Below are positions 33,831 to 44,737 of a stretch of DNA of 64,000 nucleotides, piece after piece; the stretch's first letter is position 1; each line of letters begins with the position of its first letter. Origin of the DNA: Vandiemenella viatica (lineage: Eukaryota > Arthropoda > Insecta > Orthoptera > Morabidae). The stretch lies in contig CM061914.1 of the NCBI GenBank assembly GCA_031002005.1, positions 10,154,148 through 10,218,147 of the forward strand, given 5' to 3'. The translations under genes and the position numbers were made by a program. The notes under the pieces were generated by a model. It saw nothing but the letters and a program-made list of their open reading frames with translations. It searched no databases and was not told where the DNA came from.

Positions 33831-35300
33831 TTGAAATATTATTTAAATATAGTCTTGATACCTGCTGCTTACCAGAGGATTGGAAAAGTGCCATAGTAGT
33901 GCCAGTACATAAAGGCAGGGTGAGAAAAAAAGTCGAAAATTATAGCCAATTAGTTTGATGTCAGTGGTAGGTAAATTAATGGAGAGATTGATACGCAACC
34001 ACATCAGAAATATATGTGAGGAGCGTAAGTGGCTTTAGGTAAGGATATTCATGTGAATCTCAGTTGGTGGGATATATGCAAGATATTTCGGATGAAAATG
34101 ACAAGGGAGGTCAAATTGATAGAGTAACACTAGATCTTTCAAGGGCTATTGACAGAGTGAGCTATAAAATGGTAATAAATAAGGTAAAATCTATTGGAGT
34201 GGATCAGAAAGTGATTTGCTGTATAGAAGAATTTTTGAAAGGTAGAAAACAGAAAGTTAGGGTAGGAACTGTGGTATCAAAAGAAGTTGAAGTAAAAATG
34301 AGAGTGCCACAGGGTAGCATATTGTGACCATTGCTATTTATTATTCTAATGAATAATTGTGTTGATTGTTTAGTATCTGAAATTAGATTGTTTGCAGATG
34401 ACATAATGCTATATAAAAGGTTCAAAACGGTTGAGGATTGTAAACAGTTGCAGGATGATCTGGACAGGATATCTAGTTGGGTTGGTAAACATGGGATGAA
34501 GATAAATACAAAGAAGAGTCAGCTTATTAGATACACAAATAAAAAACAGAAAGTTTATTATGATAATAAGGGGGGAAAGAATTGCTTATTGAAGAATTGA
34601 AATGAAGGTATCTTAGCATTACATTTGATAACAAGCTTAACTGGGCAGATCACATTGGACAGGTAGTAGGAAAAGGTTTCAACATTCTGCGTTTGTTGAA
34701 GAGGGTGATGAGGGGACGTATGAGAGAAGTAAAAGAATTGGGTTACAAAACTTTGGTCAGACCATTGCTTGAATATGGTAGTGTAGTATGGGACCCACAT
34801 TTTGAGTATCAAATACAGGAGTTGGAGAAGGTGCAAAGAAGGGCTGCTAGATTTGTTTCTGGAAATTATTGCAGAATGCAATTAGTAACACATATTATAA
34901 AAGATATGGAATGGGACTCATTGGAAGACAGGAGGAGGGTGAAGAGGGTCATGGGAGTGTAAAAGGCGTATATTGGTGATGAGGCATGGAAAGATATTGG
35001 TATAAGAATTGAAATTAATGCATGGAAGGGAAAAGATGACCATGACCACATGCTGGCACTCGATTTCAGGCACAATGGTTTGAGAAGATTCTCTTTTTTA
35101 GGTAAGGGTGTCAGGGACTGGAATAAGTTGCCAAGAGAAATGATGAATAATTTGCCAAAAACATTGAAAGAATTTAAGGTTAAATTTTGTAACGGGTAAA
35201 TGTAGGTGGATGCAGAAAAGGGGAAAGATGGGTGTTTAGGGAAATTGCCACCGAAGTAAGCGCTCAATTGCAATTTAATATAATTTAATTTTAATTTAAT
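33831..35300 (+). pseudogene. CR1/Jockey-like LINE copy B
   Basis: Starts near SLDTCCLPEDWKSAIVVPVH. The RT includes DLSRAIDRVSYKMVINKVKS (34064-34327), the box RVPQGSIL followed by a TGA at 34325, then EIRLFADDIMLYKRFKTVED with an intact FADD and GMKINTKKSQLIRYTNKK. The C-terminus reads LGYKTLVRPLLEYGSVVWDP and VQRRAARFVSGNYCRMQ (34693-34962), then HDHMLALDFRHNGL and GVRDWNKLPREM in a shifted frame. It ends with (TTTAA)n at 35276-35303. Same orientation as copy A and less decayed. Confidence 0.88.
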
Positions 35301-35409
35301 TCCTTAGAGGGCAAAATTTACAATCAGATTTGTGGCTCCGTCATGGGCACACCCACGTGGCTCCTCCAGCATAGGCCTGGGTTGGACTCATTTCATAATC
35401 TGGACCTAC

Positions 35410-35815
35410 GGAGAGGGAGCGTCTATAAACTACGTGGTTTGGTCTGGGGGTGGTGGGGAAGGGGTTTGGCTGGAAAGCTATGCTGGGCTACATGTCAGGG
35501 GGGAAGGGGGGGATTTTTCTGAGCCAGGCCACGTAACTTTTCATTCATATTATTTGTCACAGTTAAAATGAGGTACAGAATACACAAAAGTATGTAAATA
35601 TTTATTTCCATCATTTAATTATCTCCATATGTAATTTACGATAGTCTGACAAGAAAACAGTACAAAATGTCTTCTGGAAAGAATAGGGAAAGAAAGCTAT
35701 GTGGGGGGAGGGGGTGGGGTGTTTAGACACAAAAGCCACATTGGTATACTTGGGGGGAGGGTGGGTTCACAGTAGGCCAAAATGGAACTTCATGGTTTAT
35801 GGACACTTTTAGAAC
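35410..35815. mobile_element. Short non-coding transposon-like element (MITE-like)
   Basis: The left end gagcgtctataaactacg and the right end (reverse strand) agtgtccataaaccatg form diverged inverted termini about 400 bp apart. The interior carries G-rich runs (gggggaggggg) at 35440-35515 and 35700-35765. There is no coding capacity. Insect genomes contain similar elements with a cgtccataaattacg terminus; that link is from memory. Exact ends and target duplication are not clear. Confidence 0.5.
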
Positions 35816-35819
35816 AACC

Positions 35820-37060
35820 TGCTTGGTTTCCTTGACAGCCTCAATACCTCTAACACCCTGAAATTCACATTCATGTATTCCCACACACATGCTAGTTTCC
35901 TGGATGTGGATTTACCCCTCACAAATGGCCACATCAGCTCATTTGTCCACATAAAACAGACCAGCTTACAACAGTACTGTCAACTATGATAGCAGCCATC
36001 CTTATCACATCAAACAGTTCCTTCCCAAAAACGTTGTCATTTTGTTTTACTTATAGCTTTATGCTTTGTCGACGTTGAGGCCATGAGAGGCAAGATGAGA
36101 CTGGGGATAAGGAATTTGGCCATGGCCCTTTTAAAGGAACCATCGCGGCATTCACCTGAAGTGATTTGGGCAAACCGTGGAAAGCCCCAATCTTGATGCC
36201 CGGACGGGGATTCTAACCACCGTCCTCCCGAAAAACCTTGTCATCCTGCAATATGCCCATGTTCTAATGAGCAGGCCCTCACAATGTGTTCCAGCAACAT
36301 CTCCCAAGCTCTGATATCACATAATTATTCATAAAATTTAGATCATAAACATGTTTTGCATGTCACATCGCAACTTTTTTTATACTATCAACTATCCAAA
36401 ACCCTCTAAAACTTACTACAGTCCTGTTTTTGTCACCCAGTGCTTTCCAGGTCTGGAATAAATTAACCGACAAGGTTACGATTTCCTTCCAGCATGTACT
36501 GCAATGAGAACCTTCCTAACAAAAATTGTTCCTTACCTGCCTAGAAACTGCTTCAGTAGACCTGAATCTCAGCAGACATGAGCTTCTCCATCTTAAGAGA
36601 CGCACTCTACCACCACCACCTTAACCAACCCATTAACCTGGGGAAGCTTCCCCATCATAGGACTTTCCAATGTGTAACCTCCCACCTAATATATCGACTT
36701 ACCTTCAACCATTGCCCAATCTAATATGTAGGTTATACAAGCAATTCACTGACCATTAGATTGAATAAACACAGACAAATGGCATTTACCCAAAATTGTA
36801 ACCACCCAATAACATATCATATGCTGACACATGATGTAACAATTTCAATTTTTGCTTCACTGTATGCCATCAGAGTCCTCTCCAACAAAAGCAGCATCTC
36901 TGAACTCAGATGGTGGGAACTGGCATATCAGTATCAATTGAGCATAAAACAACGGCCAGGTCTTAATTTAAGGCAACACCAGCAGTGTTCCTTCTTTTCA
37001 ACCCATTTCCCAAATCCTCTGCGTTTCCCCACAAAACCCCCACTGACCAGAGCTAATCTC
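35820..37060 (+). pseudogene. Penelope-like element, second family, split by a SINE
   Basis: Left of the SINE, the frame reads LKFTFMYSHTHASFLDVDLP and NGHISSFVHIKQTSLQQYCQ, the RT end and thumb of Penelope-like elements (FLDVxI, then xxKPTDxxQYL). Right of it, frames near 36690-36960 read HLIYRLTFNHCP, YVGYTSNSLTIRLNKHRQ and SELRWWELAYQYQLSIKQRP, a GIY-YIG nuclease with C-terminus. The family is the same as the copy at 20630-21400. It has several stops and frameshifts. Confidence 0.72.
36041..36230 (-). mobile_element. tRNA-derived SINE
   Basis: The reverse strand reads CGGGAGGACGGTGGTTAGAA around a B-box-like GGTTAGAATCCC, then CGTCCGGGCATC, GGTTTGCCCAAATCACTTCA and a TGGTTCCTTTAAAAGGGCC segment. 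The flanks are a 14-bp target duplication, aaaaacgttgtcat (36027-36040) and aaaaaccttgtcat (36231-36244), with one mismatch. The 5' A box is truncated. I recall a very similar SINE in locust transcripts; this is not checked. It interrupts a Penelope copy. Confidence 0.85.
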
Positions 37061-37339
37061 TGAATAATGTGTTATTCTTCAGTCTTTCAAAATTTTATTA
37101 ATATACTTTTAAATATTTTATTTTCATATAAAAAAAAAATTTTCCTGGTGACTTCATCACATGTCGGTGATTTGTTCGAAAATTTGGTTCACAGTTCTTG
37201 GATATGTGTTTCACTCCCATCTGTGCTTCCTACCATACTGATTTTTTGCCTGCCACGAGGGGCAGGATAATGTTAAACACCTTCAATTAGCTGCCAGCCT
37301 CCGTCATTCTATATTTTCCAAAGATATATGAGCCCAAAA
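37061..37339. other. Spacer between Penelope and LINE remnants
   Basis: AT-rich, no supported feature. It may include the 3' untranslated end of the Penelope copy. Confidence 0.4.
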
Positions 37340-38599
37340 ACTATTATTATCTTTGAATGCACATTTTTCTATGTTTTGACACCGCAGCAACCATCACCTT
37401 TGGTAAGCAGAGGTTATTCAACTATCCAAATGTATAATATGTCAACTTTTTGCACCTTTGTTTTCCGACATCTGTTGAGGCCAACTAGGACCACCTTCAT
37501 GCAACTGGCAGTGAGTTTCATTTTCATTTGGGTCCAGAAATCCTTCATTCGTTTTGAGTGGGACTGTTTGTGCTCTTCTGTGCATGGTGTACATCTTCTT
37601 TTGCAGTGTTCGTCTTGGTTTGTCGCATTGTCATTAACTTCTTCCAAAAAGATCTCTGTCAAAAGCAACTTCAAGTTTTAATCCCAACAAATTAAAATCT
37701 TTAATATTTACAAACCAGACCATTATAGTTTTGGGTTTTAAAGCAAATAAATTAAAGATTTTTTCAGTCAATCTGTTTTCCACTATTCATTTGAAACGGC
37801 CATAGGATCGTGCAAATCTTTTGTGGATTGTTTAAATGATTTTCTCAATTTTTCTATAGACTTCTTTAGTGGGTCTCTCTTTATGGATGCCAATCTTGAA
37901 GTTGGAATCCAGAATTTCTCTAATTTTTTTTTATTTTTCTCCAATTCTCCAAGGAGCCCTTATCAGCAATCAGGAACAAGGTTATGGCTGCATTGAAAAC
38001 TACTGGTTTAAGAACAGTCTCATGATTATGTATCTAACTGTTTTGTAAAAGACTTTTTGTTGTGATCTCCCCAAAAATTTAGAAGGCTATTTTCAATTTG
38101 TGTATCCTTTCCCAAATAGCTTCTTTTTTCAAACAATTTTTCATGATGATCTCACATAGGTACTTAAACTTTTCTACTCGATTAATGTCTCCATATTTAG
38201 TTTGAATTTTGGCGAAGCATCCTTGATGTTATTCATTACTTCTATTTTAGCAAGGGATACCTGTAAACTGGTTTGATTGGTGAGCTGAGCAAAGCAATTT
38301 GAGTAAAGCAGTTCTTAAGTCATTTGTTAGGATAGTAATGTCATCAGGAAAAGATAGTGTGTTTACTGCGATACCTTTTGATTTAGTTCCAATTCTCAAT
38401 GGAGAGCTCAATTTAACTTTGTTTGCCAGGTCCAACTGTTCTTTTCATGCATTTAAAAAGTAGTGGAAACAAGACAGTCACCTTGCTTGACACAAGATGT
38501 GACCTCAACAGAATCCGACAGAAATCCACTTAACTTTCGATTTTGTATTTGTCATGGGGATCTAATTATAGCCAATAGTTTTAGGATGTTTAACAGCTG
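37340..38599 (-). pseudogene. LINE, 3' part (right part beyond an inserted LTR element)
   Basis: Reading leftward from 38599: WEVLLNILKLLA-like and IRSP segments. The RT palm follows (LSSPLRIGTKSKGIAVNTLS, then FPDDITILTNDLRTALLKL with FPDD in place of FADD, 38247-38435). Next are a VSLAKIEVMNNIKDASPKFK segment, and the C-terminal KPKTIMVWFVNIKDFNLLGL, with HSKRMKDFW near 37540. The clade has the ...RHYNTVIKPE-type thumb. Stops and frameshifts are frequent. The 5' half lies at 41839-42750; the two halves join cleanly if the LTR element and one CAGC are removed. Confidence 0.85.
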
Positions 38600-39932
38600 T
38601 AAGGACATTGGCCGATACCGGGGTTGTAGTATCGCCTAAGTGCCTTAACTTAACTCTTGATCGCACTTCACAGTTCTCTTTAAAACTCGCTAAATAATTT
38701 TGAATTGATTTGACCATGTAGCCAGGATGACTCAACTAAATGCCTAGGTCGCCACGAAATTTGTTACCCACAAATTAAGAAAAGGGTTTTAGCTAACAAC
38801 TGAAGCACACAAGTTCACTGTTAGAAAAATCAAAGTTTTATTGTTCAAAATCAAGAGTTCAAAATTTGCATTTACAGTTGAGCAGGCATATCGAACACTC
38901 GATCCAAAAGTTACAGATTGTGGAGAGAAATCTAACCGACCGAAACCCCTTTAGTAAATTTACAAGTTCTTAACAGTCATTGAAGTTATGATTTAACACG
39001 ACACGATCCTTCATGGTTGAACTAGCCAGCGTGGCGAGTTACAACCAGCGCGACGAAAGACAGACCGAAACCGACGCCAGGCAGGAACAGACAGACCGGA
39101 ACAGACCCCCGGCCAGAACAGACCGGCTCTTTTATCGAAACCACGAGAACCAGTGACGTCAGCAACTGTATCACATCTCTTTCCTCCGCGTAGCTCAAAG
39201 AGTACGAAATTTATTTGAAGATCCCGACTATTAAAAATGTTTGAACTTTGATAGTATCTGGACTTATCCACTAGAAGTCCGACGGCAGTCTCTTGAGAAA
39301 TTTAGAGTAATTAATTTTAAAGTTTTAGCTATTTAAGACTCCGCGTAGTGATACATTCAACTCTGGGTAAAATCCCTAAGTGTTCTAGAACTTTTTACGC
39401 GCGTGCACAACAATCCGCGACAATCTATTTTACAAAAACTTAATTTCCGGACAAATGCTTAAACTTTTTATGAAGACCCATATATGTATGAAATCGTCTT
39501 GATTAGGGCTATCTGCTAATGTAAAATTTAAATTGATATCTCTTTTAATAAAAAAAGCTTATTTTTTTTCTTAATTAAAATCACTAATTAAACTTTGCCA
39601 AATTATTTCATTTTATTACCAAAATATCGGGGATAGTGCTGACTACAGCTGGTGATAAAAGTTCGGTTGTAGCTTTACTGGATTTAAAGATACTGCGAAT
39701 CTTAGAATTTCACTATTCTGATCGCGTGCTTCAAAACTTGAACAAACGGGAATAACTCTTAAACTAAACGTTTCCCGATATGATAATTACACATTAAAAT
39801 GATTATTATGACGAATTGCAACTGTGAGCAAGATTACAGGGAAATTACTTAAAGTTGAAAACTGTACTTCACAAAATTTCTAAGTCCCGCCTAAGCATAA
39901 CTAGAATTTGCCAAAATTCCAAGATCCTTACA
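38600..39932 (-). repeat. 3' LTR of the non-autonomous element
   Basis: 1333 bp. On the minus strand it begins TGTAAGGATCTTGG and ends CCTTACA. A TATA-like GATAAAA (plus-strand 39130-39136) and an AATAAA (38837-38842) sit in the order expected of a U3-R-U5 structure. It differs from the other LTR by an extra duplicated segment near 39105-39121 (cccccggccagaacagac) and a few point changes. Confidence 0.9.
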
Positions 39933-40498
39933 TGCCCCCTGAAGATTGAAGTTATTTTCCAAAGAAAACTAACTGAATATCTTGAAAAATAAAAGAAAAT
40001 AAAAATTTAAAATCCCCAAAAAGAAATGAACTATCGCATGTCGGTTCGGTTCTTTCTCTCCACCATTCATTCTCAAAAGCAAAAATTATTATTTATTACA
40101 ATATCAAAAACTTTAACTCTTCATTCAAAATTATTACAAAATGTTTCAAAAACTCATTCACTCTTTGAATTAATATTACTGAAAAATTATTAAATGTTAT
40201 AAAAATTATTATCAAATAGCAAAAATGTGAAATTGTCACAAAATATTAGTATGTGTAACATAAATAATCACAAAATTGTCAAAATATCAGACATATTATC
40301 AAAATAAGAAACATAAGTGGTATCTTATAAACAATTGTATTATGCAATTCCATGTAGGAAAGTCCTTCGTTTTATAAACGTCTCTGTTTTTTTTTTTTTC
40401 AACATTGTATTGATTTTGTTTAGGCCTTAAAATTACCACTTTCCCTTTTCACACTTTAACCCTTCATTATTAAACTCCCTAAATGGGTGAAAACCCAA

Positions 40499-40516
40499 GT
40501 CCTGTCATGGTCGCCA
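40499..40516 (-). other. Primer-binding site (arginine tRNA)
   Basis: Directly next to the 5' LTR, the minus strand reads TGGCGACCATGACAGGAC. The 3' end of insect arginine tRNA(UCG) with CCA would pair with TGGCGACCGTGACAGG. Confidence 0.75.
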
Positions 40517-41834
40517 TGTAAGGAACATGGTCGATACCGGGGTTGTAGTATCGCCTAAGTGCCTTAACTTAACTCTTGATCGCTCACAGTTCTCTTTAAA
40601 ACTGCTAAATAATTTTGAATTGATTTGACCATGTAGCCAGGATGACTCAACTAAATGCCTAGGTCGCCACGAAATTTGTTTCACCCACAAATTAAGAAAA
40701 GGGTTTTATGCTAACAACTGAAGCACACAAGTTCACTGTTAGAAAAATCCAAAGTTTTATTGTTCAAAATCAAGAGTTCAAAATTGCATTTACAGTTGAG
40801 CAGGCATATCGAACACTCGATCCAAAAGTTACAGATTGTGGAGAGAAATCTAACCGACCGAAACCCCTTTAGTAAATTTACAAGTTCTTAACAGTCATTG
40901 AAGTTATGATTTAACACGACACGATCCTTCATGGTTGAACTAGCCAGCGTGGCGAGTTACAACCAGCGCGACGAAAGACAGACCGAAACCGACGCCAGGC
41001 AGGAACAGACAGACCGGAACAGACCGGCTCTTTTATCGAAACCACGAGAACCAGTGACGTCAGCAACTGTATCACATCTTTTTCCTCCATGTAGCTCAAA
41101 GAGTACGAAATTTATTTGAAGATCCCGACTATTAAAAAATGTTTGAACTTTGATAGTATCTGGACTTATCCACTAGAAGTCCGACGGCAGTCTCTTGAGA
41201 AATTTAGAGTAATTAATTTTAAATTTTTAGCTATTTAAGACTCCGCGTAGTGATACATTCAACTCTGGGTAAAATCCCTAAGTGTTCTAGAACTTTTTAC
41301 GCGCGTGCACAACAATCCGCGACAATCTATTTTACAAAAACTTAATTTCCGGACAAATGCTTAAACTTTTTATGAAGACCCATATATGTATGAAATCGTC
41401 TTGATTAGGGCTATCTGCTAATGTAAAATTTAAATTGATATCTCTTTTAATAAAAAAGCTTATTTTTTTCTCTTAATTAAAATCACTAATTAAACTTTGC
41501 CAAATTATTTCATTTTATTACCAAAATATCGGGGATAGTGCTGACTACAGCTGGTGATAAAAGTTCGGTTGTAGCTTTACTGGATTTAAAGATACTGCGA
41601 ATCTTAGAATTTCACTATTCTGATCGCATGCTTCAAAACTTGAACAAACGGGAATAACTCTTAAACTAAACGTTTCCCGATATGATAATTACACATTAAA
41701 ATGATTATTATGACGAATTGCAACTGTGAGCAAGATTACAGGGAAATTACTTAAAGTTGAAAACTGTACTTCACAAAATTTCTAAGTCCCGCCTAAGCAA
41801 AACTAGAATTTGCCAAAATTCCAAGATCCTTACA
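40517..41834 (-). repeat. 5' LTR of the non-autonomous element
   Basis: 1318 bp, nearly identical to the other LTR. A minus-strand TATA-like GATAAAA is at 41031-41037 and AATAAA at 40756-40761. High LTR identity points to a recent insertion. Confidence 0.9.
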
Positions 41835-41838
41835 CAGC

Positions 41839-42750
41839 ACCTCCCAGTCTATCAAGTTGTAAGCTTTCTTAAAGTCTACAAACACGACCCGACCATATAG
41901 TATCCGATGATCATCTCGTGGTTCCACCTGTTAAGCTATTAAGTGACTTCTTTTGAAGCTCCCTTGGTATTTGCCTATTTGGTGGTCAACTTGGAACTAA
42001 TTTGTCCAGGACTGAACGTGAGAAAATTTTGTAGGTTAGCGGAAGCAGAGAAATTCCTCTGCAGTTGTTAATGCTCTTCCTAGTGCCTTTTTTGTGCAGC
42101 TGGTGGGTCGAAGCCATTTTCCTCATTCCAAATGTCTTCTATTTGCTTTTGAAAAATTTCTATTGAATCTTCAGGGGCATATTTTCAAAGGTCTGCTGTT
42201 AAGGAGTCTTGTCCAGTTACTTTATTTTTTAAATGGTGATGTGGCACTTGATTTATCTTTGTTGGGCGATAAGGATCTAAATAATGTATCCTCAATCTTA
42301 AATGGGAGTTTTTAGGCTTTTCACAGTTAAGTAGGTTCTTAAAATAGTCTCAAACGATCCTATTTGATGTGGCCAGTATACCATCTTTTCTTTTAAAGCA
42401 CAGTGATGGTGGTTGGTATCCTGAGAGTTTTCTTTTGATTGTTTTGTAGTATTATCTGATTTTTCTTTAAAAAAATTGTTCTACATTTTCAATAAGATTT
42501 TTTTTTTTGGTAACTATTTTTCTCAGCTCTGATCACTTTAGCCATTTGGGATTTGTAGGTTTCCCAGTATGTTTCTGATTTAGATTAGTAATATTTTTTC
42601 CCTTCTTGGAGTTGAAAATTGCCAATTATTGATATGGACTGAAAAATTTTGCTCTTGTATAAAATTTGTTCCATTTTTCCCTCATTTATTGCCAATTTAT
42701 TTTTCGATCAGTTCCCAACCTTTGAAGTGAGTTACAGTGACCTCTTTAAA
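41839..42750 (-). pseudogene. LINE, 5' part of the split copy
   Basis: Reading leftward from 42750: linker frames EYFKNLLNCEKPK-like, then a KNKVTGQDSLTADLLKYAPE-like segment (normally NNKAPGxDGIPAELLK), EIFQKQIEDIWNEE, NNCRGISLLPLTYKIFSRSV (normally NYRGISLLNxAYKIxS) and a damaged YNLIDWEVL (normally FDSVDWxxL) at the insertion point. It is followed by the LTR element and continues at 38599. Confidence 0.82.
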
Positions 42751-42989
42751 AAGACTTCCCTTTGCATATGCTATCTTACCCCCCACTTTACCCCTAACTG
42801 AATCACATAAAGTGTGTCCTTAATGGTCACCAACATTACACTCAACTATCCTCCCTCCACAAAATCCTACAATGATTCAACTCCTACAGCAAATTCTAAC
42901 CAACTACAGGCAGTTGCAAAATAATTAGGCACAAAAGTATCTACAATAGCTATCTGATTGTATGTCCCCTACTCATGATTAATGTTTAT

Positions 42990-43900
42990 ACCAAAACAAT
43001 GAATATTATTAATGATTACTATAGTTTCGATGTATGCCACATTGTTTGATAGTCTAAGCTTTCAGCTGCCATTCTGCAGTTGACAGATACTATTTATATT
43101 GGCATAGCAACGAATGCCAAGCATTGCAGAGTAATATGCCGCCATCTTCATTGAAGTTGTCGGTATTCTTTACAATTTCTGCTATCTTTTTCACTCATTG
43201 AGGTAACCACTGATATTTTGACAGCAGCCACAAACCTTCAAATTTTATTATGTACCCAGTTTAAATGGCAAGGCGAACTAAAGTAGATTTTATTTTACTG
43301 TTATGTATATAGTGGTGGATACGTTCAAGTCTCTCTACCATCGTGAAACTTATCTTGCTACTGCAAACACTGCCAAAGTTGCAGGGAATTTTACAAGCAT
43401 GTGTAACTTGGAGTGGGTGTAAACGGTTTGTCATCCTGGTTAATGATTGGCCAAGTTTGCAGTAAAGCTTACACAATGTTTGTACCTCAATTTGCTTAAA
43501 CAATTTCCCAATCTGGTCAGCGAAACAATGTACATATGGGAGGCAGGCAAATTTCATTGACACATTGGTATCTTAAGATAAGTTAACATCTTTCATGGGT
43601 TTTTAGTTCTTAAAGTTCTTCCGATGTCAGATTCGCTATAGGAGTTGGCTCAGATTATTCTTTTAAGTGTCTCCATTTTTACCTTCAGACTTTCCAAGTC
43701 GCATACTGTCCTCGTTCTTAAGTTCAGTGATGTTAATAAACCCCTCTTCGTTGACAGATGATCGTGTGACATGACATGCAGGTATCAATATTGTGGGCCA
43801 TCTTCCAATAAACCGTACGATCCAAATGTCTATCATCATGCTTAGAAATGTGCCAAGGGAATTAGGCTGCCACCCATACATACATGATACCACTGATTAG
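42990..43900 (-). pseudogene. Penelope-like element remnant (third copy type)
   Basis: Reading leftward: an RT-thumb-like frame (43663-43893), the linker AFLPYVHCFADQIGKLFKQI-like segment (43261-43563), which matches the conserved FLPFVxxxxxxIGxLLxxH motif, a degraded nuclease start (HACKIPCNFGSVCSSK), and a tail DNFNEDGGILLCNAWHSLL. A related tail occurs on the plus strand at 46030-46460. The GIY-YIG core is largely lost. Confidence 0.68.
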
Positions 43901-44737
43901 AAAGGTAAATTGTTACAGCGGCTGGAGGTACAGTGTATGAGGCTCATTAAGTAGGAGGAAAATTATTAAGTAGGAAATAATGTATTAAACTCCTTTAGTG
44001 TACTCTGGAAAAAAAAAAGTGTGCACGTCACATGACCTACAGAGATGAATATGGATAAACTATTGGCAAGACTAATTCATTGAAGTATCTACATTCGAAG
44101 ATTGTTGATATATGCAAGACTGTTCTGGTATGATTTAGTAACTAAGTTGAAGACTGGCACAACTTTTAATTGATTGTTCATTTGTTGTGTTTATTTTATA
44201 TAATCCCGAGTCAACCTGAGACTTTATGATCTGCAGCTAAAATAGTAATTTAAGTTATTTATGATAAAGATTGTCATTGAAGTCTTATTTACTCAGAACA
44301 ATAGATCTGTGACTTGTTAATGTGTATGTCTTTTACTTATGTGATACACAAAGTAATTTTGATCCTTCACTTATAATTAATCATATCAAAATATAATTGA
44401 CTAATATTAAATTTAAAGAAGGTACAATTAACCGGTACACATCAAGGTTTGAAAGAGGTAGAGGGGTTTCTGTAAACCAAATGTTGACCTTTTTTATTAT
44501 TATTATTATTATTTTAAAGAATAAGTGTACAAAGTTCCATCGAAATCAGATTAAAAAAAAAAATGGGGGTTCATATAAAATTAAGGGTTGTAAAGGGGGA
44601 GAGGGGCCATTTTTTTATTAATATTTTTGTCAGAAACCTTTGCATTCATGCACAAAATAACTTACTAAAGATTCATCAGAATCAGATGAATGGTATAGGA
44701 ACGCATAGAAGATGAACATACAAAACATTTTTATATA
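43901..44737. other. AT-rich spacer; contains an unknown repeat and an (ATT)n run
   Basis: The segment 44455-44570 (gaggggtttctgtaaacc ... gtgtacaaagttccatcgaa) is a diverged relative of the reverse complement of about 55880-55995. An (ATT)n run lies at about 44496-44515. I recognise no gene. Confidence 0.5.

Larger units (their letters stand above)
38600..41834 (-). mobile_element. LTR retrotransposon, complete but non-coding (non-autonomous)
   Basis: Two direct repeats (38600-39932 and 40517-41834) with TG...CA ends flank a 584-bp interior. CAGC is duplicated on both sides (38596-38599 and 41835-41838). On the minus strand the interior begins TGGCGACCATGACAGGAC, a primer-binding site matching the 3' end of arginine tRNA(UCG) with about one mismatch. 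It ends with AGGGGGCA, a polypurine tract, right at the downstream LTR. No gag or pol frame exists in the interior, so it must have used proteins from a related element. A 4-bp duplication and an Arg primer suit the Gypsy group (412/mdg1-like); this is an inference. It is inserted in a LINE. Confidence 0.93.

Noticed and set aside
37328..37681. A 117-codon plus-strand frame
   Set aside because: It lies antisense to the LINE C-terminus at 37340-38599 and shows no family features.
43981..44140. A host gene left of the 44.7-kb mariner
   Set aside because: No open frame longer than a few dozen codons and no splice-flanked segments that join in phase.
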